Source: Paracoccaceae bacterium
GTDB taxonomy: Bacteria > Pseudomonadota > Alphaproteobacteria > Rhodobacterales > Rhodobacteraceae
Direction of reading: 5' to 3'
Assembly (NCBI GenBank): GCA_016124615.1
Contig: WGNF01000003.1
Span: 496,001-560,000, forward strand
DNA length: 64,000 bases
In this document: piece by piece, positions 28,758 to 39,929 of the stretch
Layout: every line of letters begins with the position of its first letter
How positions within the stretch are numbered: the first letter of the stretch is position 1
Program-made: the position numbers and the translations under genes
Notes under the pieces: model-generated
What the model was told of the DNA's origin: nothing
The model's database searches: none
What the model saw: the letters and a program-made list of their open reading frames with translations, nothing else

Positions 28758-28823
28758 GAAGCCCTCTTCTCAATGAACCTCATTAGAATTGTTTTATAAT
28801 ATCTTTCAAGTTATTTTGACGGC
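28758..28823 (-). promoter_or_regulatory. AT-rich promoter region of the foreign HTH gene
   Basis: Sixty-six bases between the HTH gene and dcd are strongly AT-rich, unlike any other gap here. On the minus strand a GTCAAA hexamer, 16 bases, then TATAAA can be read; TTGAAA-18-TAATGA is an alternative. It travelled with the foreign gene and may also be its autoregulatory site. Confidence 0.4.
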
Positions 28824-29918
28824 CTAAGATCGAAAATGTTTCGACAGCTTCAGCCCCTGCCCCTGATAGTTCGAGGCGATGCCCGCGCCGTAAAGCGTGT
28901 CCGGCACCGCCGCCATGTGTTCATAGACCAGCCGCCCGACGATCTGGCCGTGTTCCAGCACAAAGGGCGCCTCGTGGCAGCGCACTTCCAGCACGCCGCG
29001 CGACCCGGCGCCGCCCGCCTCGGCCCAGCCGAAGCCGGGATCGAAGAAGCCGGCGTAATGCACCCGGAATTCGCCGACCATCGCCAGATAGGGCGCCATT
29101 TCGGCGGCGTGATCGGGCGGGATCGTCACCGCCTCGCGACTGACCAGAATGTAGAAGGCGCCGGGGTCGAGGATGATGCGGCCCTCGCCGGTGCGCACCT
29201 CTTCCCAGAATTCGGTGGGGTCGTAATAGCCGATGCGGTCAAGGTCGATCACGCCGGTATGCGGCTTGGCGCGGTAGCCCACCAGCGTGCCGGTGCGGGG
29301 CCGCAGATCGACCGAAAACCCCAGCCCGTCCGAGATCACGGCCTCGCCGCTGACCAGCCCCACGCGGGCGTGCAGCGCCGCCAGCGCGGCATCGTCCAGC
29401 GCGGCATGGCCACGGCGGAACCGCACCTGATTAAGCCGCATACCCGGCCGCACCAGCACGGAAAACGACCGCGGGCAGATCTCGGCGTAAAGCGGGCCGG
29501 TGTAGCCTGCCGGAATGCGGTCGAACTCGGCGCCGCCATCGGTGATGGTGCGCGTCAGCAGATCCAGCCGCCCGGTGGAGCTTTTCGCATTGGCCAGTGC
29601 CTGAACGCCGGGCGGCAGCGCCAGCCGTTCCATCAGCGGCACGACATAGACGCAGCCCTTTTCCAGCACCGCGCCGCCGTCAAGGCTGACCCGGTGCATC
29701 TCGAATTCCGCGATGCGCTCAGCCACCGTGCGGCCAGCCCCGGCCAGGAACGAGGCCCGCACACGATAGGCCACGTTGCCAAGGCGCAGATCGAGGCTGG
29801 CGGGCTGCACCTGCGCCGCGGTGACCGCGGGATCGGCCGCAATCGCGCCGCTGGCGATCAGGTCGTTCAACGCCTGGGCGGGCAGAACCCCCATGCCGGA
29901 TGTTCCCGTGCCGCTCAT
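28824..29918 (-). CDS. dcd: 2'-deoxycytidine 5'-triphosphate deaminase (double-domain type)
   Basis: Deaminates dCTP to dUTP for thymidylate synthesis, or a related dUTPase-fold enzyme. 364 residues, about twice the length of E. coli Dcd, as is usual in alphaproteobacteria where two trimeric-dUTPase-like domains are joined. Visible are QPASLDLRLGNVAYRVR, the catalytic-type ANAKSSTGRLDLLTRTITDGG in the first half, and AGFFDPGFGWAEAGGAGS with RGVLEVRCHEAPFVLEHGQ in the second. Start at 29918 follows GGGGGACAGGCGG; an internal ATG eight codons on is possible. Confidence 0.88.
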   Translation of the reverse strand: MSGTGTSGMGVLPAQALNDLIASGAIAADPAVTAAQVQPASLDLRLGNVAYRVRASFLAGAGRTVAERIAEFEMHRVSLDGGAVLEKGCVYVVPLMERLALPPGVQALANAKSSTGRLDLLTRTITDGGAEFDRIPAGYTGPLYAEICPRSFSVLVRPGMRLNQVRFRRGHAALDDAALAALHARVGLVSGEAVISDGLGFSVDLRPRTGTLVGYRAKPHTGVIDLDRIGYYDPTEFWEEVRTGEGRIILDPGAFYILVSREAVTIPPDHAAEMAPYLAMVGEFRVHYAGFFDPGFGWAEAGGAGSRGVLEVRCHEAPFVLEHGQIVGRLVYEHMAAVPDTLYGAGIASNYQGQGLKLSKHFRS

Positions 29919-29991
29919 CCGCCTGTCCCCCGCCTGCGATGTGATGGAAACGGAACCGCCCGCCTCCGGATGGAAGCGGGCGGTACCATTT

Positions 29992-30069
29992 TGGTCGGGC
30001 CGGTGAGATTCGAACTCACGACCTCCCGCCCCCCAGACGGACGCGCTAACCAGGCTGCGCTACGGCCCG
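29992..30069 (-). tRNA. tRNA-Pro (anticodon GGG)
   Basis: Cloverleaf on the minus strand, 78 bases including an encoded CCA. Acceptor CGGGCCG pairs with CGGCCCG followed by A-CCA; the T-arm contains GTTCGAATC; the anticodon loop reads CTGGGGG, giving anticodon GGG for proline. The anticodon stem uses two G-U pairs. It lies between dcd and the MerR gene. Confidence 0.93.
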
Positions 30070-30136
30070 ACGGCGACGATACATAGCGACTTTCCGGACG
30101 GGGGCAAGGGACAATTCGCATCGGAAATCAGACCGT

Positions 30137-30793
30137 TTAGCGGCCGCCGCGGCGGTTCGCCTCGGCCATGCGGTCGCGCAGGTCGCGCAGGCGCGCATAG
30201 ATGGCGGCAAGGCCTGCGGCCTGTTCCGGGCCCGCATCGGGGGCCATCGCGCGCACCCGCGCCACCAGGGCCACGCGGTCTTCGGGCGCGGCCGGGGCGG
30301 GTTCGGGCGCGGGGGCCGGAGGAACCGGCGCGGCGGCGACAGATGCGGGTTTGGCAACCGGCGCAGGGGGCGGCGGGCTGGCAAACGGCAGTTCCGGTTG
30401 CGAAACGGGTTCCTCGACCGCGACATCGTCGGCCACAGCTTCTTCCTCGACGGTGTCATCCAGCACGTCGACGTCGAAGATGTTCACCGTCTCGATCTCG
30501 TCGCCCGCATCCTCCAGTGCGCCCAGCGAGGTCAGCCCGGCGACATAGCGGATGCCCTGTTCGCGCAACATGCGCTGGACGCCGCGGATCGTCAGGCCGT
30601 CATCGTGCAACAGCTTCTTGATGCCGCTGAGCAGCGCCACATCGGAGGGTCGGTAATAGCGCCGCCCGCCCGCCCGCTTGACCGGGCGAATCTGCGGGAA
30701 CCGGCTTTCCCAGAACCGCAGCACATGGGCGGGTGTGGCCAGCGTGTCGGAAACTTCGCTGATCGTGCGGAAGGCGTCGGGCGACTTTTCCAT
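30137..30793 (-). CDS. MerR family transcriptional regulator
   Basis: 218 residues. N-terminal MerR-type winged helix (residues about 8-75): [24 protein letters not shown] and [21 protein letters not shown]. After an acidic stretch comes a Pro/Ala-rich linker (about 125-170) and a short basic C-terminal helix ([17 protein letters not shown]). It lacks the metal-binding cysteines of MerR, CueR or ZntR. It follows ihfA by 13 bases; this ihfA-merR pairing is common in Rhodobacterales, though the target is unknown. Confidence 0.88.
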   Translation of the reverse strand: MEKSPDAFRTISEVSDTLATPAHVLRFWESRFPQIRPVKRAGGRRYYRPSDVALLSGIKKLLHDDGLTIRGVQRMLREQGIRYVAGLTSLGALEDAGDEIETVNIFDVDVLDDTVEEEAVADDVAVEEPVSQPELPFASPPPPAPVAKPASVAAAPVPPAPAPEPAPAAPEDRVALVARVRAMAPDAGPEQAAGLAAIYARLRDLRDRMAEANRRGGR

Positions 30794-30806
30794 CCGCAAC
30801 CGTCCC

Positions 30807-31109
30807 TCAGTCGCCGTTGCCGGTGGCCACACGATCCTTCATCAGGTGCGACGGCCGGAACGTCAGGACGCGGCGGGGATGGATCGGCACTTCATCGCCG
30901 GTTTTCGGGTTGCGCCCGACCCGGGCCGCCTTGTCGCGCACCGAGAAGGTGCCGAACGACGAGATTTTCACCGTCTCGCCGGTGGCCAGCGCGTCCGAAA
31001 CATGCAGCAGAACGCTTTCCACCAGCTGCGCGGACTCGTTTCGCGACAGGCCGACCTCGCGAAAGACAGCCTCGCTCAGATCCATGCGCGTCAGTGTCTT
31101 GTCGCCCAT
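30807..31109 (-). CDS. ihfA: Integration host factor subunit alpha
   Basis: DNA-bending nucleoid protein that works as a heterodimer with IhfB. 100 residues. Motifs of the HU/IHF family: [44 protein letters not shown], with the DNA-intercalating arm followed by [19 protein letters not shown]. It lies downstream of fabH on the same strand and just ahead of the MerR gene. Confidence 0.96.
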   Translation of the reverse strand: MGDKTLTRMDLSEAVFREVGLSRNESAQLVESVLLHVSDALATGETVKISSFGTFSVRDKAARVGRNPKTGDEVPIHPRRVLTFRPSHLMKDRVATGNGD

Positions 31110-31195
31110 AGCACTCCTCCGTTTTCACGGGAGTGTGTGACACAAGATTTTCCGAGTCAATATCAATGGCTTGGGGCAGGGGGTTCAGATGGCCG

Positions 31196-32167
31196 TTACC
31201 AGCGCAAAACCACCGACCCCCAGGCCAGACCACCGCCGATTGCCTCGGTCACAAGCAAATCGCCCGGTTTGATCTGCCCGCGCTGCTTGCCGACCGACAG
31301 CGCGAGGGGAATCGATGCCGCCGAGGTGTTGCCGTGGTCCTGCACGGTCAGCACGACATGATCCATGCCAAGGTGCATCTTCTGCGCCGTCGCCTTGATG
31401 ATGCGCAGGTTGGCCTGATGCGGCACGATCCAGTCGACGTCTTCATTGCTCAGCCCGGCCTTGGCCAGCGAGGCATGGGCGGTTTCGGCCAGTTTCTCGA
31501 CCGCGTGGCGGAAAACTTCCTTGCCCTGCATCCGCAGGTGGCCGGTGTTCTGCGTCGCCACGCCGCCATCGACGTAAAGGATGTCGCGGAAACGGCCATC
31601 GGAATGCAGGTCGGTCGCCAGAATGCCACGGTCGGTGGCGGCGCCGGTGCCGGTGCCCGCCTCAAGGATCAGCGCGCCCGCGCCGTCGCCGAACAGCACA
31701 CAGGTGGATCGGTCGGTCCAGTCCATGATCCGGCTGAAGGTTTCGGCCCCGATCACCATCACGCGGGTCGCCTGACCCGACACGATCAGCGCATTCGCAT
31801 TGGCCAGCCCGAAGACGAACCCGGCGCAGACCGCCTGCACGTCGAAGGCGAACCCGGTGGTCATGCCGATGGCGTCCTGCACCATCGTCGCCGCCGAGGG
31901 AAAGGTAAGATCGGCGGTCGAGGTCGCCACGATGATCGCGTCAAGGTCGTTGGCGCTCAGCCCGGCATCGGCCAGCGCCGCCCGCGCCGCCCGCGCCGCC
32001 ATGTCGGAGGTGGTCTGCCCGGCGGCGGCGAAATGGCGCCGCTCGATCCCCGAGCGCGAGCGAATCCACTCGTCACTGGTCTCCAGCGACGCCTCGAATT
32101 CGGCGTTCGGCACGATGCGGTCAGGCAAGTAATGCCCGACGCCCTTCACTACGGCGCGTATCGTCAT
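31196..32167 (-). CDS. fabH: Beta-ketoacyl-ACP synthase III
   Basis: Starts type II fatty acid synthesis by condensing acetyl-CoA with malonyl-ACP. 323 residues. Catalytic triad: cysteine in VQAVCAGFVFGL, histidine in WIVPHQANLRI, asparagine in VQDHGNTSAASIPLAL. It overlaps plsX by 4 bases and lies in the yceD-rpmF-plsX-fabH block that coordinates lipid and ribosome genes in many bacteria. Confidence 0.97.
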   Translation of the reverse strand: MTIRAVVKGVGHYLPDRIVPNAEFEASLETSDEWIRSRSGIERRHFAAAGQTTSDMAARAARAALADAGLSANDLDAIIVATSTADLTFPSAATMVQDAIGMTTGFAFDVQAVCAGFVFGLANANALIVSGQATRVMVIGAETFSRIMDWTDRSTCVLFGDGAGALILEAGTGTGAATDRGILATDLHSDGRFRDILYVDGGVATQNTGHLRMQGKEVFRHAVEKLAETAHASLAKAGLSNEDVDWIVPHQANLRIIKATAQKMHLGMDHVVLTVQDHGNTSAASIPLALSVGKQRGQIKPGDLLVTEAIGGGLAWGSVVLRW

Positions 32168-33270
32168 TCCGGTTTACCGATCCCCTCCGCGCTCGCAGGC
32201 GCATCCTGCCGCGCCGGACCGGCCAGCGCAACCCGCGCCGCAAGCCGTTCCTGAAAGCCCGATTTTGCCAGCTGGAATGCCAGCTTCATCGCCGCCGAAA
32301 TGCCGGTGGCATCGGCGGCGCCATGCGATTTCACCACCGTGCCGTTCAGCCCGAGGAAAACGCCGCCATTCACCCGGCGCGGGTCGATCCGCTTTTGCAG
32401 CCGCCGCAGCGAGGTGATCGCCAGCAGCGCCGCGATTCGGCTGAGCGGGGTGGCCGCGAAGGCTTCCTTGAGGAAGTCGCCGATCAGCTTGGCGGTGCCC
32501 TCGCCGGTCTTCAGCGCGATGTTGCCGGTAAAACCGTCAGTCACGATCACATCGACGCGCGCCGACGGCAGGTCGCTGCCCTCGACAAAGCCGATATAGT
32601 CGAACGCCCCCGCCTCGGCGGCCCCGGCGATCAGCTCGCTGGCCACCTTCATCTCGGGGCGGCCCTTGTGTTCCTCGGTGCCGACATTCAGCAGGCCGAT
32701 GCGCGGCCGTTCCAGATGCAACCCGTTGCGGGCATAGGAGGCGCCCATCAGCGCATACTGGCGCAGGTCTTCGGCATCGGCCTTCACGTCGGCGCCGACG
32801 TCCAGCATCAGGTTGAAGCCGCCGGGGTTGCGCGAGGGCCAGAGGCAGGCGATCGCCGGGCGGTTCACGCCGGGGATCTTGCGCAGCCGGATCATCGACA
32901 GCGCCATCAGCGCGCCGGTGTTGCCGCAGGACACCGCCACCGTCGCGTCGCCCGCGCGCACGCTTTCGATCGCCGACCACATCGAGGTGCCTTCGCCGTT
33001 GCGCATCACATGGCTGGGCTTTTCGTGCATCGTCACCACGCGCGGCGCATGGCGCACCTCGCAGCGGCCGACCAACGCACGACGACGGCCGATGAGGCGG
33101 TTCAGAACCGCCTCATCGCCGTGCACGATGAAATAGATGTCGGGATTCTTCGCGGCCGACTTTTCAATGCCCGCGACCACAGCCGCAGGACCCCGGTCGC
33201 CACCCATCGCATCGACGGAAATGACAATGCGGGACGAGGCAACCTTGGGGGACTCGGGGGCGTTGGGCAT
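32164..33270 (-). CDS. plsX: Phosphate acyltransferase PlsX
   Basis: Makes acyl-phosphate from acyl-ACP, the donor for PlsY in phospholipid synthesis; peripheral membrane enzyme. 368 residues from the ATG at 33270. Segments SVDAMGGDRGPAAVVAG, MHEKPSHVMRNGEGTSMW, GNTGALMALSM and IVTDGFTGNIALKTGEG are characteristic. No strong ribosome site precedes the chosen start; the frame stays open another 33 codons upstream into rpmF, which is not credible. Confidence 0.94.
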   Translation of the reverse strand: MPNAPESPKVASSRIVISVDAMGGDRGPAAVVAGIEKSAAKNPDIYFIVHGDEAVLNRLIGRRRALVGRCEVRHAPRVVTMHEKPSHVMRNGEGTSMWSAIESVRAGDATVAVSCGNTGALMALSMIRLRKIPGVNRPAIACLWPSRNPGGFNLMLDVGADVKADAEDLRQYALMGASYARNGLHLERPRIGLLNVGTEEHKGRPEMKVASELIAGAAEAGAFDYIGFVEGSDLPSARVDVIVTDGFTGNIALKTGEGTAKLIGDFLKEAFAATPLSRIAALLAITSLRRLQKRIDPRRVNGGVFLGLNGTVVKSHGAADATGISAAMKLAFQLAKSGFQERLAARVALAGPARQDAPASAEGIGKPE

Positions 33271-33296
33271 CTGAGGAGACGCGCCGCGCGCGGCTC

Positions 33297-33503
33297 TTAT
33301 GCCGCGTCGTCGTCCAGACCCGCTTCGACAACCGAAGCCACGACTTCGCGGGCGGCATAGTGGCCGCACGACGGGCAGACGTGGTGCGGGCGCTTCAGCT
33401 CACCGCAGTTCGGGCATTCCGCCGGGTTGGCGGCAACGAGTGAATCATGCGCGCGGCGCATGTCACGGCGGGAACGGGTAACGCGGTTCTGCGGGACAGC
33501 CAT
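33297..33503 (-). CDS. rpmF: 50S ribosomal protein L32
   Basis: Large-subunit ribosomal protein, 68 residues. Start [22 protein letters not shown] is the L32 signature; a zinc-binding CPNCGE ... CPSCGHY pair is intact (C+ form), so no zinc-independent paralogue is implied. It sits between yceD and plsX on the same strand. Confidence 0.97.
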   Translation of the reverse strand: MAVPQNRVTRSRRDMRRAHDSLVAANPAECPNCGELKRPHHVCPSCGHYAAREVVASVVEAGLDDDAA

Positions 33504-33661
33504 GTCTCGACCTCGGTCTCTTGGGGGCAGGGCCCCTTGCTTTTCTCTCAGGGCTTACATGGTCCTGCCCGCAGGCCGTCCCGTCGTCAACCCAACATGT
33601 AAACGAGGCGCGGAACATACTGCGTTTATGCCCGCGCGCAAGTGCTTTTCTGTAATGTCTG

Positions 33662-34216
33662 TCAGTCGGTGCCGTCAGGCTTGGCCAGACGGTCGCGCAG
33701 CGCGCCAAGCCCGGCGAAGGGGCGCACCTTTTCATCGCTCAGCGGTTTGGCGCCCGGCGCCGTCGCCCCGACAGCACCCAGCTCGGCACCATCCGCCCGC
33801 GGGTAAAGCGGCAGCGCCAGCGCCAGCGCCTCGGCCAGCACGTCGGCAAGGTCGATGACGGCGGGCAGCGGCTCGATGCTGTCATCCTCGGGCATCTCGA
33901 CCTCGTCGCCCTCGGGTTCAGGCATCTCGGCCAGATAGCGGCGCAGCACCGGCGCGTCGATCTTGGTCGTCACGGGGGCCAGCGTCACCACGCAGGGCTG
34001 TACGGCGGTGGCGCGCAGCCGCGCCTCCAGTAGCACGTCATGGCGCCCGGCGGGGCGAAACTCTCCCTCCAGCCGGACGTTGCGCAGGCTCTCGGCGCCG
34101 ACCAGCGGCGCCAGCGCGGCAAGGGCCGCGGCCTCGGGCACCCAGTTGAACCGCAGCGGCTTGCGCGTCGGCAGGTCGGTCACGCGATAGGGCTGCGAGA
34201 CGGGAAGATCGGTCAT
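33662..34216 (-). CDS. yceD: YceD family (DUF177) protein
   Basis: 184 residues of the YceD/DUF177 family, linked by position to rpmF and, in plants and bacteria, to 23S rRNA accumulation. Visible features: a beta-rich N-terminal part with LRNVRLEGEFRPAGRHDVLLEARLRAT, VQPCVVTLAPV (the conserved cysteine), the very acidic segment EPEGDEVEMPEDDSIEPLP, and VIDLADVLAEALALALPLYPR. It precedes rpmF as expected and is divergent from bamE. Confidence 0.9.
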   Translation of the reverse strand: MTDLPVSQPYRVTDLPTRKPLRFNWVPEAAALAALAPLVGAESLRNVRLEGEFRPAGRHDVLLEARLRATAVQPCVVTLAPVTTKIDAPVLRRYLAEMPEPEGDEVEMPEDDSIEPLPAVIDLADVLAEALALALPLYPRADGAELGAVGATAPGAKPLSDEKVRPFAGLGALRDRLAKPDGTD

Positions 34217-34341
34217 GGTGTCACCTTTCCGGCGAAAGCGCGGGCCGCGGCCTGCACGGCGCCCGCGTTCCTTCCTTGAACCGGCGCCGTTCCTTCTGTA
34301 AGTCGGATAAGGGGCTGCGGGCAGCGAGGCAAGAGGGCGGA

Positions 34342-34806
34342 ATGGGCAAGGTCATCAACCTGGTGCGCGTCATGGCGGCGGGTCTCTTGCTGGTCGTGCT
34401 TGCCGGCTGCGCGGCGACGTTCATGGATCACGGCTATGTGCCCGCCGATGTCGAACTGGCGCAGGTGCATGTCGGCGACAGTCGCGAGACCGTCGAGAAG
34501 ACGATCGGCCACCCCTCGGTCGAGGGGATGGAACAGCCGAACGCCTGGTATTACGTGCAAAGCCGCTGGCGCTACTTCGGCCCGGTGAAGCCGAAAGAGA
34601 TCAATCGTCAGGTCGTCGCGATCAGCTTCACACCGGCCGGCAAGGTCGCCAATATCGAGCGTTTTGGGCTTGAACGCGGCGAGGTCGTGGTGATCTCGCA
34701 GCGCGTGACGACCTCGACCGTGAAGGGCGTCGGCCTGCTGCAACAACTGTTCAACGACCTTGGCCGCTTCAATCCCGGCCAGTTCCTGCCGAAGTCGTCG
34801 AACTAG
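34342..34806 (+). CDS. bamE: Outer membrane protein assembly factor BamE (lipoprotein)
   Basis: Small lipoprotein of the BAM complex that inserts barrel proteins into the outer membrane. 154 residues; lipobox LVVLAGC places the lipidated cysteine near residue 23. The SmpA/OmlA fold is indicated by VHVGDSRETVEKTIGHPSVE and the AWYYVQSRWRYFGPVKPKEI segment. The start at 34342 follows AGAGGGCGGA. Divergent from yceD, a common alphaproteobacterial arrangement. Confidence 0.92.
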   Translation: MGKVINLVRVMAAGLLLVVLAGCAATFMDHGYVPADVELAQVHVGDSRETVEKTIGHPSVEGMEQPNAWYYVQSRWRYFGPVKPKEINRQVVAISFTPAGKVANIERFGLERGEVVVISQRVTTSTVKGVGLLQQLFNDLGRFNPGQFLPKSSN

Positions 34807-34932
34807 GGCCCGCCGCACCGCGAAATCCGTGCGGATGACGCTGCCTGTCGTGGTTTCGATACACGCCGGATGCTATATATCTGTCCATGTCCGGTGCCCG
34901 TTCACCCGCGGGCCCGGCGACGGAGGACAGGA

Positions 34933-35688
34933 ATGTTGGCGCTTCGCAAGGGTCGTTACATTGCGCGCTTCGCCGAAGGGGCGGAAGACGTGCTGAAAGC
35001 GCAGCGCCTGCGCTATCTGACCTTCATCGAGAATCGTGGCGCCGTCGCGCGCGAGGGTGGGGTTGATGCCGACGCCTTCGACACGGTCTGCCGCCACGTG
35101 CTGGTCGAAGAGGCGCGCACCGGCACGCTGGTCTGCTGCTTCCGGCTGCTGCCGCTGAAGGGCGGGGCCGAGATCGGACAAAGCTATTCGGCGCAGTATT
35201 ACAACCTGTCGGCGCTGCAAAGCTTCGACGGCCCGATGGTCGAGATGGGGCGATTCTGCATCCATCCGGCCTGGCGCGACCCCGATATCCTGCGCGTTGC
35301 CTGGGGCGCGATGACCCGTTTCGTGGACGAGGCGGGGGTCGAGATGCTGTTCGGCTGCTCGTCCTTCGAAGGCACCGAGGCCGAGGCGTATCTGGACGCC
35401 TTCGCGATGCTGAAGGAACGCCATCTGGCGCCGAAACGCTGGCTGCCGCGGGTGAAGGCGCCCAACGTATTCCGCTTTGCCCGTGTGCTGCGGCTGAAGA
35501 AGCCCGATGCCAAGCTTGCCATGCTGAAGATGCCGCCGCTGCTGCGCACCTATCTGGTGATGGGCGGCTGGGTTTCGGATCATGCCGTGGTGGATCGCGA
35601 CCTGAACACGCTGCATGTGTTCACCGGGCTGGAGATTCGCGCCATTCCGCCGACCCGCAAGCGGCTGTTGCGCGGTGCGGCCGGCTAG
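34933..35688 (+). CDS. olsB: L-ornithine N-alpha-acyltransferase OlsB
   Basis: Transfers a 3-hydroxy fatty acyl group to ornithine, making lyso-ornithine lipid for phosphorus-free membranes. 251 residues, GNAT-type. Motifs include AQRLRYLTFI, VCCFRLLPL, VEMGRFCIHPAWRDPDILRV and LFGCSSFEGTEAEAYLDAF, matching the OlsB/hemolysin-like acyltransferases. Start at 34933 follows CGGAGGACAGGA. olsA is not adjacent. In related bacteria this step is under PhoB control, but no convincing Pho box is seen here. Confidence 0.88.
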   Translation: MLALRKGRYIARFAEGAEDVLKAQRLRYLTFIENRGAVAREGGVDADAFDTVCRHVLVEEARTGTLVCCFRLLPLKGGAEIGQSYSAQYYNLSALQSFDGPMVEMGRFCIHPAWRDPDILRVAWGAMTRFVDEAGVEMLFGCSSFEGTEAEAYLDAFAMLKERHLAPKRWLPRVKAPNVFRFARVLRLKKPDAKLAMLKMPPLLRTYLVMGGWVSDHAVVDRDLNTLHVFTGLEIRAIPPTRKRLLRGAAG

Positions 35689-35750
35689 GATTTTCGCCGA
35701 ACCGCCGCGGCGCCGTTGACCTTTCGCAAGCCGCCGGATAGCTCGCGGGC

Positions 35751-37568
<1,818 letters not shown>

Positions 37569-38177
37569 TCAGCTTGCGGTCGGGTGCAGCACCGGGCGGT
37601 AACCGTGGCGCAGCGCCAGAACGGTTGGCGCGGGCGTCAGCACGGTGACAGTTGCCTGCGACGGCCGGGGCAGGGCCGCGCCATACCCCGACGGAGTGTA
37701 AGGCAGCAGGCCGTTGTCGGTGAGCAGCAGCGGCGCCGCCCCATCGGGCAGACGCAGGAAGGTGCCGGACGGCAGATCGTCGACCAGCGCGCTGTAAGTG
37801 ACCTGCGCGCGCCCCCGCGTCACCCTTGCGGGGTGCAGGATGCGGTCCATTTCCGGCGCCGACAGCGGTGCTGATGCGAAGGCCGCCCGATAGCGCAGGT
37901 AATCGGCGCGGCGGCATTCGGCGCAGGGCCGGTGCCCGGCGGCCAGCGCCACGGCCTCATCCAGAAAGAACAGCTCGGTATAGCGGCGCGGCGCCATGAT
38001 CGGGCGGCGGCGGCCCTTGAAGGCCAGCACGCAGGTCACCCAATGCGGGTGCCGCCAGCGCGCCGTGCCGATGCGCCCCGCATCGTCGTGCAGACAGCCC
38101 CGGTTGCCCATGAACAGGCCCCGCGCCGGATCGGCGACGATCTCTCCCTCCGGCGTGACGCGGTTCTGGCGGGCCAT
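37569..38177 (-). CDS. Conserved hypothetical protein with HRPCAECRR motif
   Basis: 202 residues; I recognise similar unnamed proteins in rhizobia and Rhodobacterales but no function. Start VTPEGEIVADPARGLFMGNRG is typical of them. Near residues 80-90 is HRPCAECRRADYLRYR, resembling the H-x-P-C-x-x-C-R-R element of Ada-type metal or nucleic-acid-binding proteins; another cysteine sits in RGCLHDD and one in WVTCVLAFKGRRR. A zinc site is plausible. The ATG at 38177 shares one base with the SDR stop (TGATG), so the two are coupled. Confidence 0.72.
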   Translation of the reverse strand: MARQNRVTPEGEIVADPARGLFMGNRGCLHDDAGRIGTARWRHPHWVTCVLAFKGRRRPIMAPRRYTELFFLDEAVALAAGHRPCAECRRADYLRYRAAFASAPLSAPEMDRILHPARVTRGRAQVTYSALVDDLPSGTFLRLPDGAAPLLLTDNGLLPYTPSGYGAALPRPSQATVTVLTPAPTVLALRHGYRPVLHPTAS

Positions 38178-38929
38178 CACCGCATCCTGAGCGCGCCGTC
38201 GAGCCGGATCACCTCGCCGTTGAGGTACTCGGCGCCCAGGATGAAGCGCACGAGGTCGGCGAACTCCTCCGGGCGGCCAAGGCGCTTGGGAAAGGTCACA
38301 TCGGCGGCCAGCCCGGCCTGCACATCCTCCGGCAGCCCCTCCAGCATCGGGGTCAGGAACACGCCCGGCGCGATGGCGCAGACCCGGATGCCAAGGCCCG
38401 CCAGATCGCGCGCCAGCGGCAGCGTCATGCCCGCAATTCCGGCCTTCGAGGCGGCATAGGCGGCCTGCCCCTTCTGGCCGTCGAAAGCGGCGACCGAGGC
38501 GGTGTTGACGATCACCCCCCGCTCGGCCCCGGTGCTGGCGGTCTTCGCCATCTCGGCGCCGACCAGCCGGATGCAGTTGAAGCTGCCGACCAGATTGACG
38601 TCGATCACCTGGCGGAAGCTGGCCAGCGCATGGGGCCCGTCGCGCCCCACGGTGCGTTCGCCGATGACGATCCCGGCGCAGTTGACCAGCGCCGTGATGC
38701 GGCCCATCGCCGCCACCGCGGTGCCGATTCCCGCCGCTACCGAGGCCTCATCGGTCACGTCCACTTCAGCGAAGGCGGCGCCGATCCCGGCCGCGAAAGC
38801 GGGGCCGCGGGTGGCGTCGCGGTCAAAGAGCGTCACCGCCGCGCCCGCCGCCCTGAGCCCGCGCGCAGTGGCGGCGCCAAGGCCCGAGGCCCCGCCTGTG
38901 ACAATGGCCGCGATGTCCTTGATCTGCAT
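38177..38929 (-). CDS. SDR family oxidoreductase (3-hydroxyacyl-CoA dehydrogenase type II-like)
   Basis: NAD(P)-dependent short-chain dehydrogenase, 250 residues. Cofactor motif [19 protein letters not shown]-type segment [11 protein letters not shown], catalytic serine in [15 protein letters not shown] and the YAASK motif ([14 protein letters not shown]). The FDGQKGQ and [15 protein letters not shown] segments resemble the HSD10 group that oxidises 3-hydroxyacyl-CoA. Exact substrate unknown. It is coupled to the HRPCAECRR gene downstream. Confidence 0.88.
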   Translation of the reverse strand: MQIKDIAAIVTGGASGLGAATARGLRAAGAAVTLFDRDATRGPAFAAGIGAAFAEVDVTDEASVAAGIGTAVAAMGRITALVNCAGIVIGERTVGRDGPHALASFRQVIDVNLVGSFNCIRLVGAEMAKTASTGAERGVIVNTASVAAFDGQKGQAAYAASKAGIAGMTLPLARDLAGLGIRVCAIAPGVFLTPMLEGLPEDVQAGLAADVTFPKRLGRPEEFADLVRFILGAEYLNGEVIRLDGALRMR

Positions 38930-39161
38930 GACTCTCCTCCGGTAAACCGGGGTCAGGGTGGCGCAGGCCCGCGCGGCTGTCTACCCGTTTCCTGTTGCAA
39001 TTTTCGGCGGTTTTTTGCCCGGATCGGCAAAGTTTAGCGCACAAGTTTTCGTGTAAATTCGTGTGCTTAAACTGCGATGCTCACGCGACTACCTGTAGCC
39101 CGGGCCGGGTTCACGCGGCCCGGCCGGCAAGGCCGCAAAGAGGCCATACAGGAGATACGGA

Positions 39162-39752
39162 ATGAAAGTTTTCACGCTCGTCGCAGTAGCGACCACCGCA
39201 GCCACGGGCTTTGCATTGCCCGCTCTGGCTGGTTCAATGCAGCAACCCACCGTCGAGGCCCCGGTCGCCGTTCCCGTGCAACCGGCCCCGGTGCAAATGT
39301 CCAACGGCGACTGGACCGGCGCCTATGTCGGTATGGGGCTGGGCTATGACCATGCCAGCACCTCGCCCGACATCGGCTCGGGGTCGAGCGGTCTGGGCAG
39401 CGTTTTCGCCGGTTACAACTACGACTTCGGCAAGTTCGTGCTCGGCGGCGAAGTCGCGGCCAACAAGGCGCATGCGAACTGGGGCGGCGACACGCTGAAA
39501 TCGACCTATGACGCCAAGCTGCGCGGCGGTGTCGATCTTGGCAAGACGATGGTTTACGCCACCGTCGGCGGTGAACATGCCGATGGCGTTCATGGCATCG
39601 GCACGATGGTCGGCGCGGGCGTCGACTACAAGCTGACCGACCGCGTCATCGTCGGCGGCGAGGCCGGCTATACCAAGTACAACAACGCCGATGGCGCGGG
39701 CACCGACCTGAAGAACACCACGCTGACCGCGCGCGTGGCCTTCAAGTTCTGA
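39162..39752 (+). CDS. Outer membrane beta-barrel protein
   Basis: 196 residues. Signal peptide (MKVFTLVAVATTAATGFALPALAG, cut near residue 23) then a Pro/Val-rich stretch, then alternating beta-strands (WTGAYVGMGLGYDHAST, GSVFAGYNYDFGKFVLGGE) ending in the barrel C-terminus TLTARVAFKF with terminal phenylalanine. It resembles the 8-stranded Opa/OmpA-like small porins. A strong ribosome site AGGAGATACGGA precedes the start, and a GC-rich terminator follows. Function as adhesin or pore is not determined. Confidence 0.86.
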   Translation: MKVFTLVAVATTAATGFALPALAGSMQQPTVEAPVAVPVQPAPVQMSNGDWTGAYVGMGLGYDHASTSPDIGSGSSGLGSVFAGYNYDFGKFVLGGEVAANKAHANWGGDTLKSTYDAKLRGGVDLGKTMVYATVGGEHADGVHGIGTMVGAGVDYKLTDRVIVGGEAGYTKYNNADGAGTDLKNTTLTARVAFKF

Positions 39753-39759
39753 TCCTGCG

Positions 39760-39785
39760 GGCGGGGCGGCCCCGGTCGCCCCGCC
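39760..39785 (+). terminator. Terminator after the outer membrane barrel gene
   Basis: Inverted repeat GGCGGGGCG ... CGCCCCGCC with an 8-base loop, 8 bases after the stop codon. No clear T-run, as is usual in this GC range. Confidence 0.65.
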
Positions 39786-39929
39786 ACCTCCCGGATTTTC
39801 CGCTTCCATGCACGAGTCGATAACGAATTTCGGCGAGAAAAGTGGTGACAGCGCCCGAAATGCGGTAATCACTTCCAGGTGATGGGGCGGCGTCAGGGCC
39901 GCGCCGGGGATCTGGGGGTCGCACGGGTT

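Noticed and set aside
34813-34834. Terminator after bamE (CCGCAC ... GTGCGG)
   Set aside because: Only a 6-base stem with a 10-base loop and no T-run; too weak to call.
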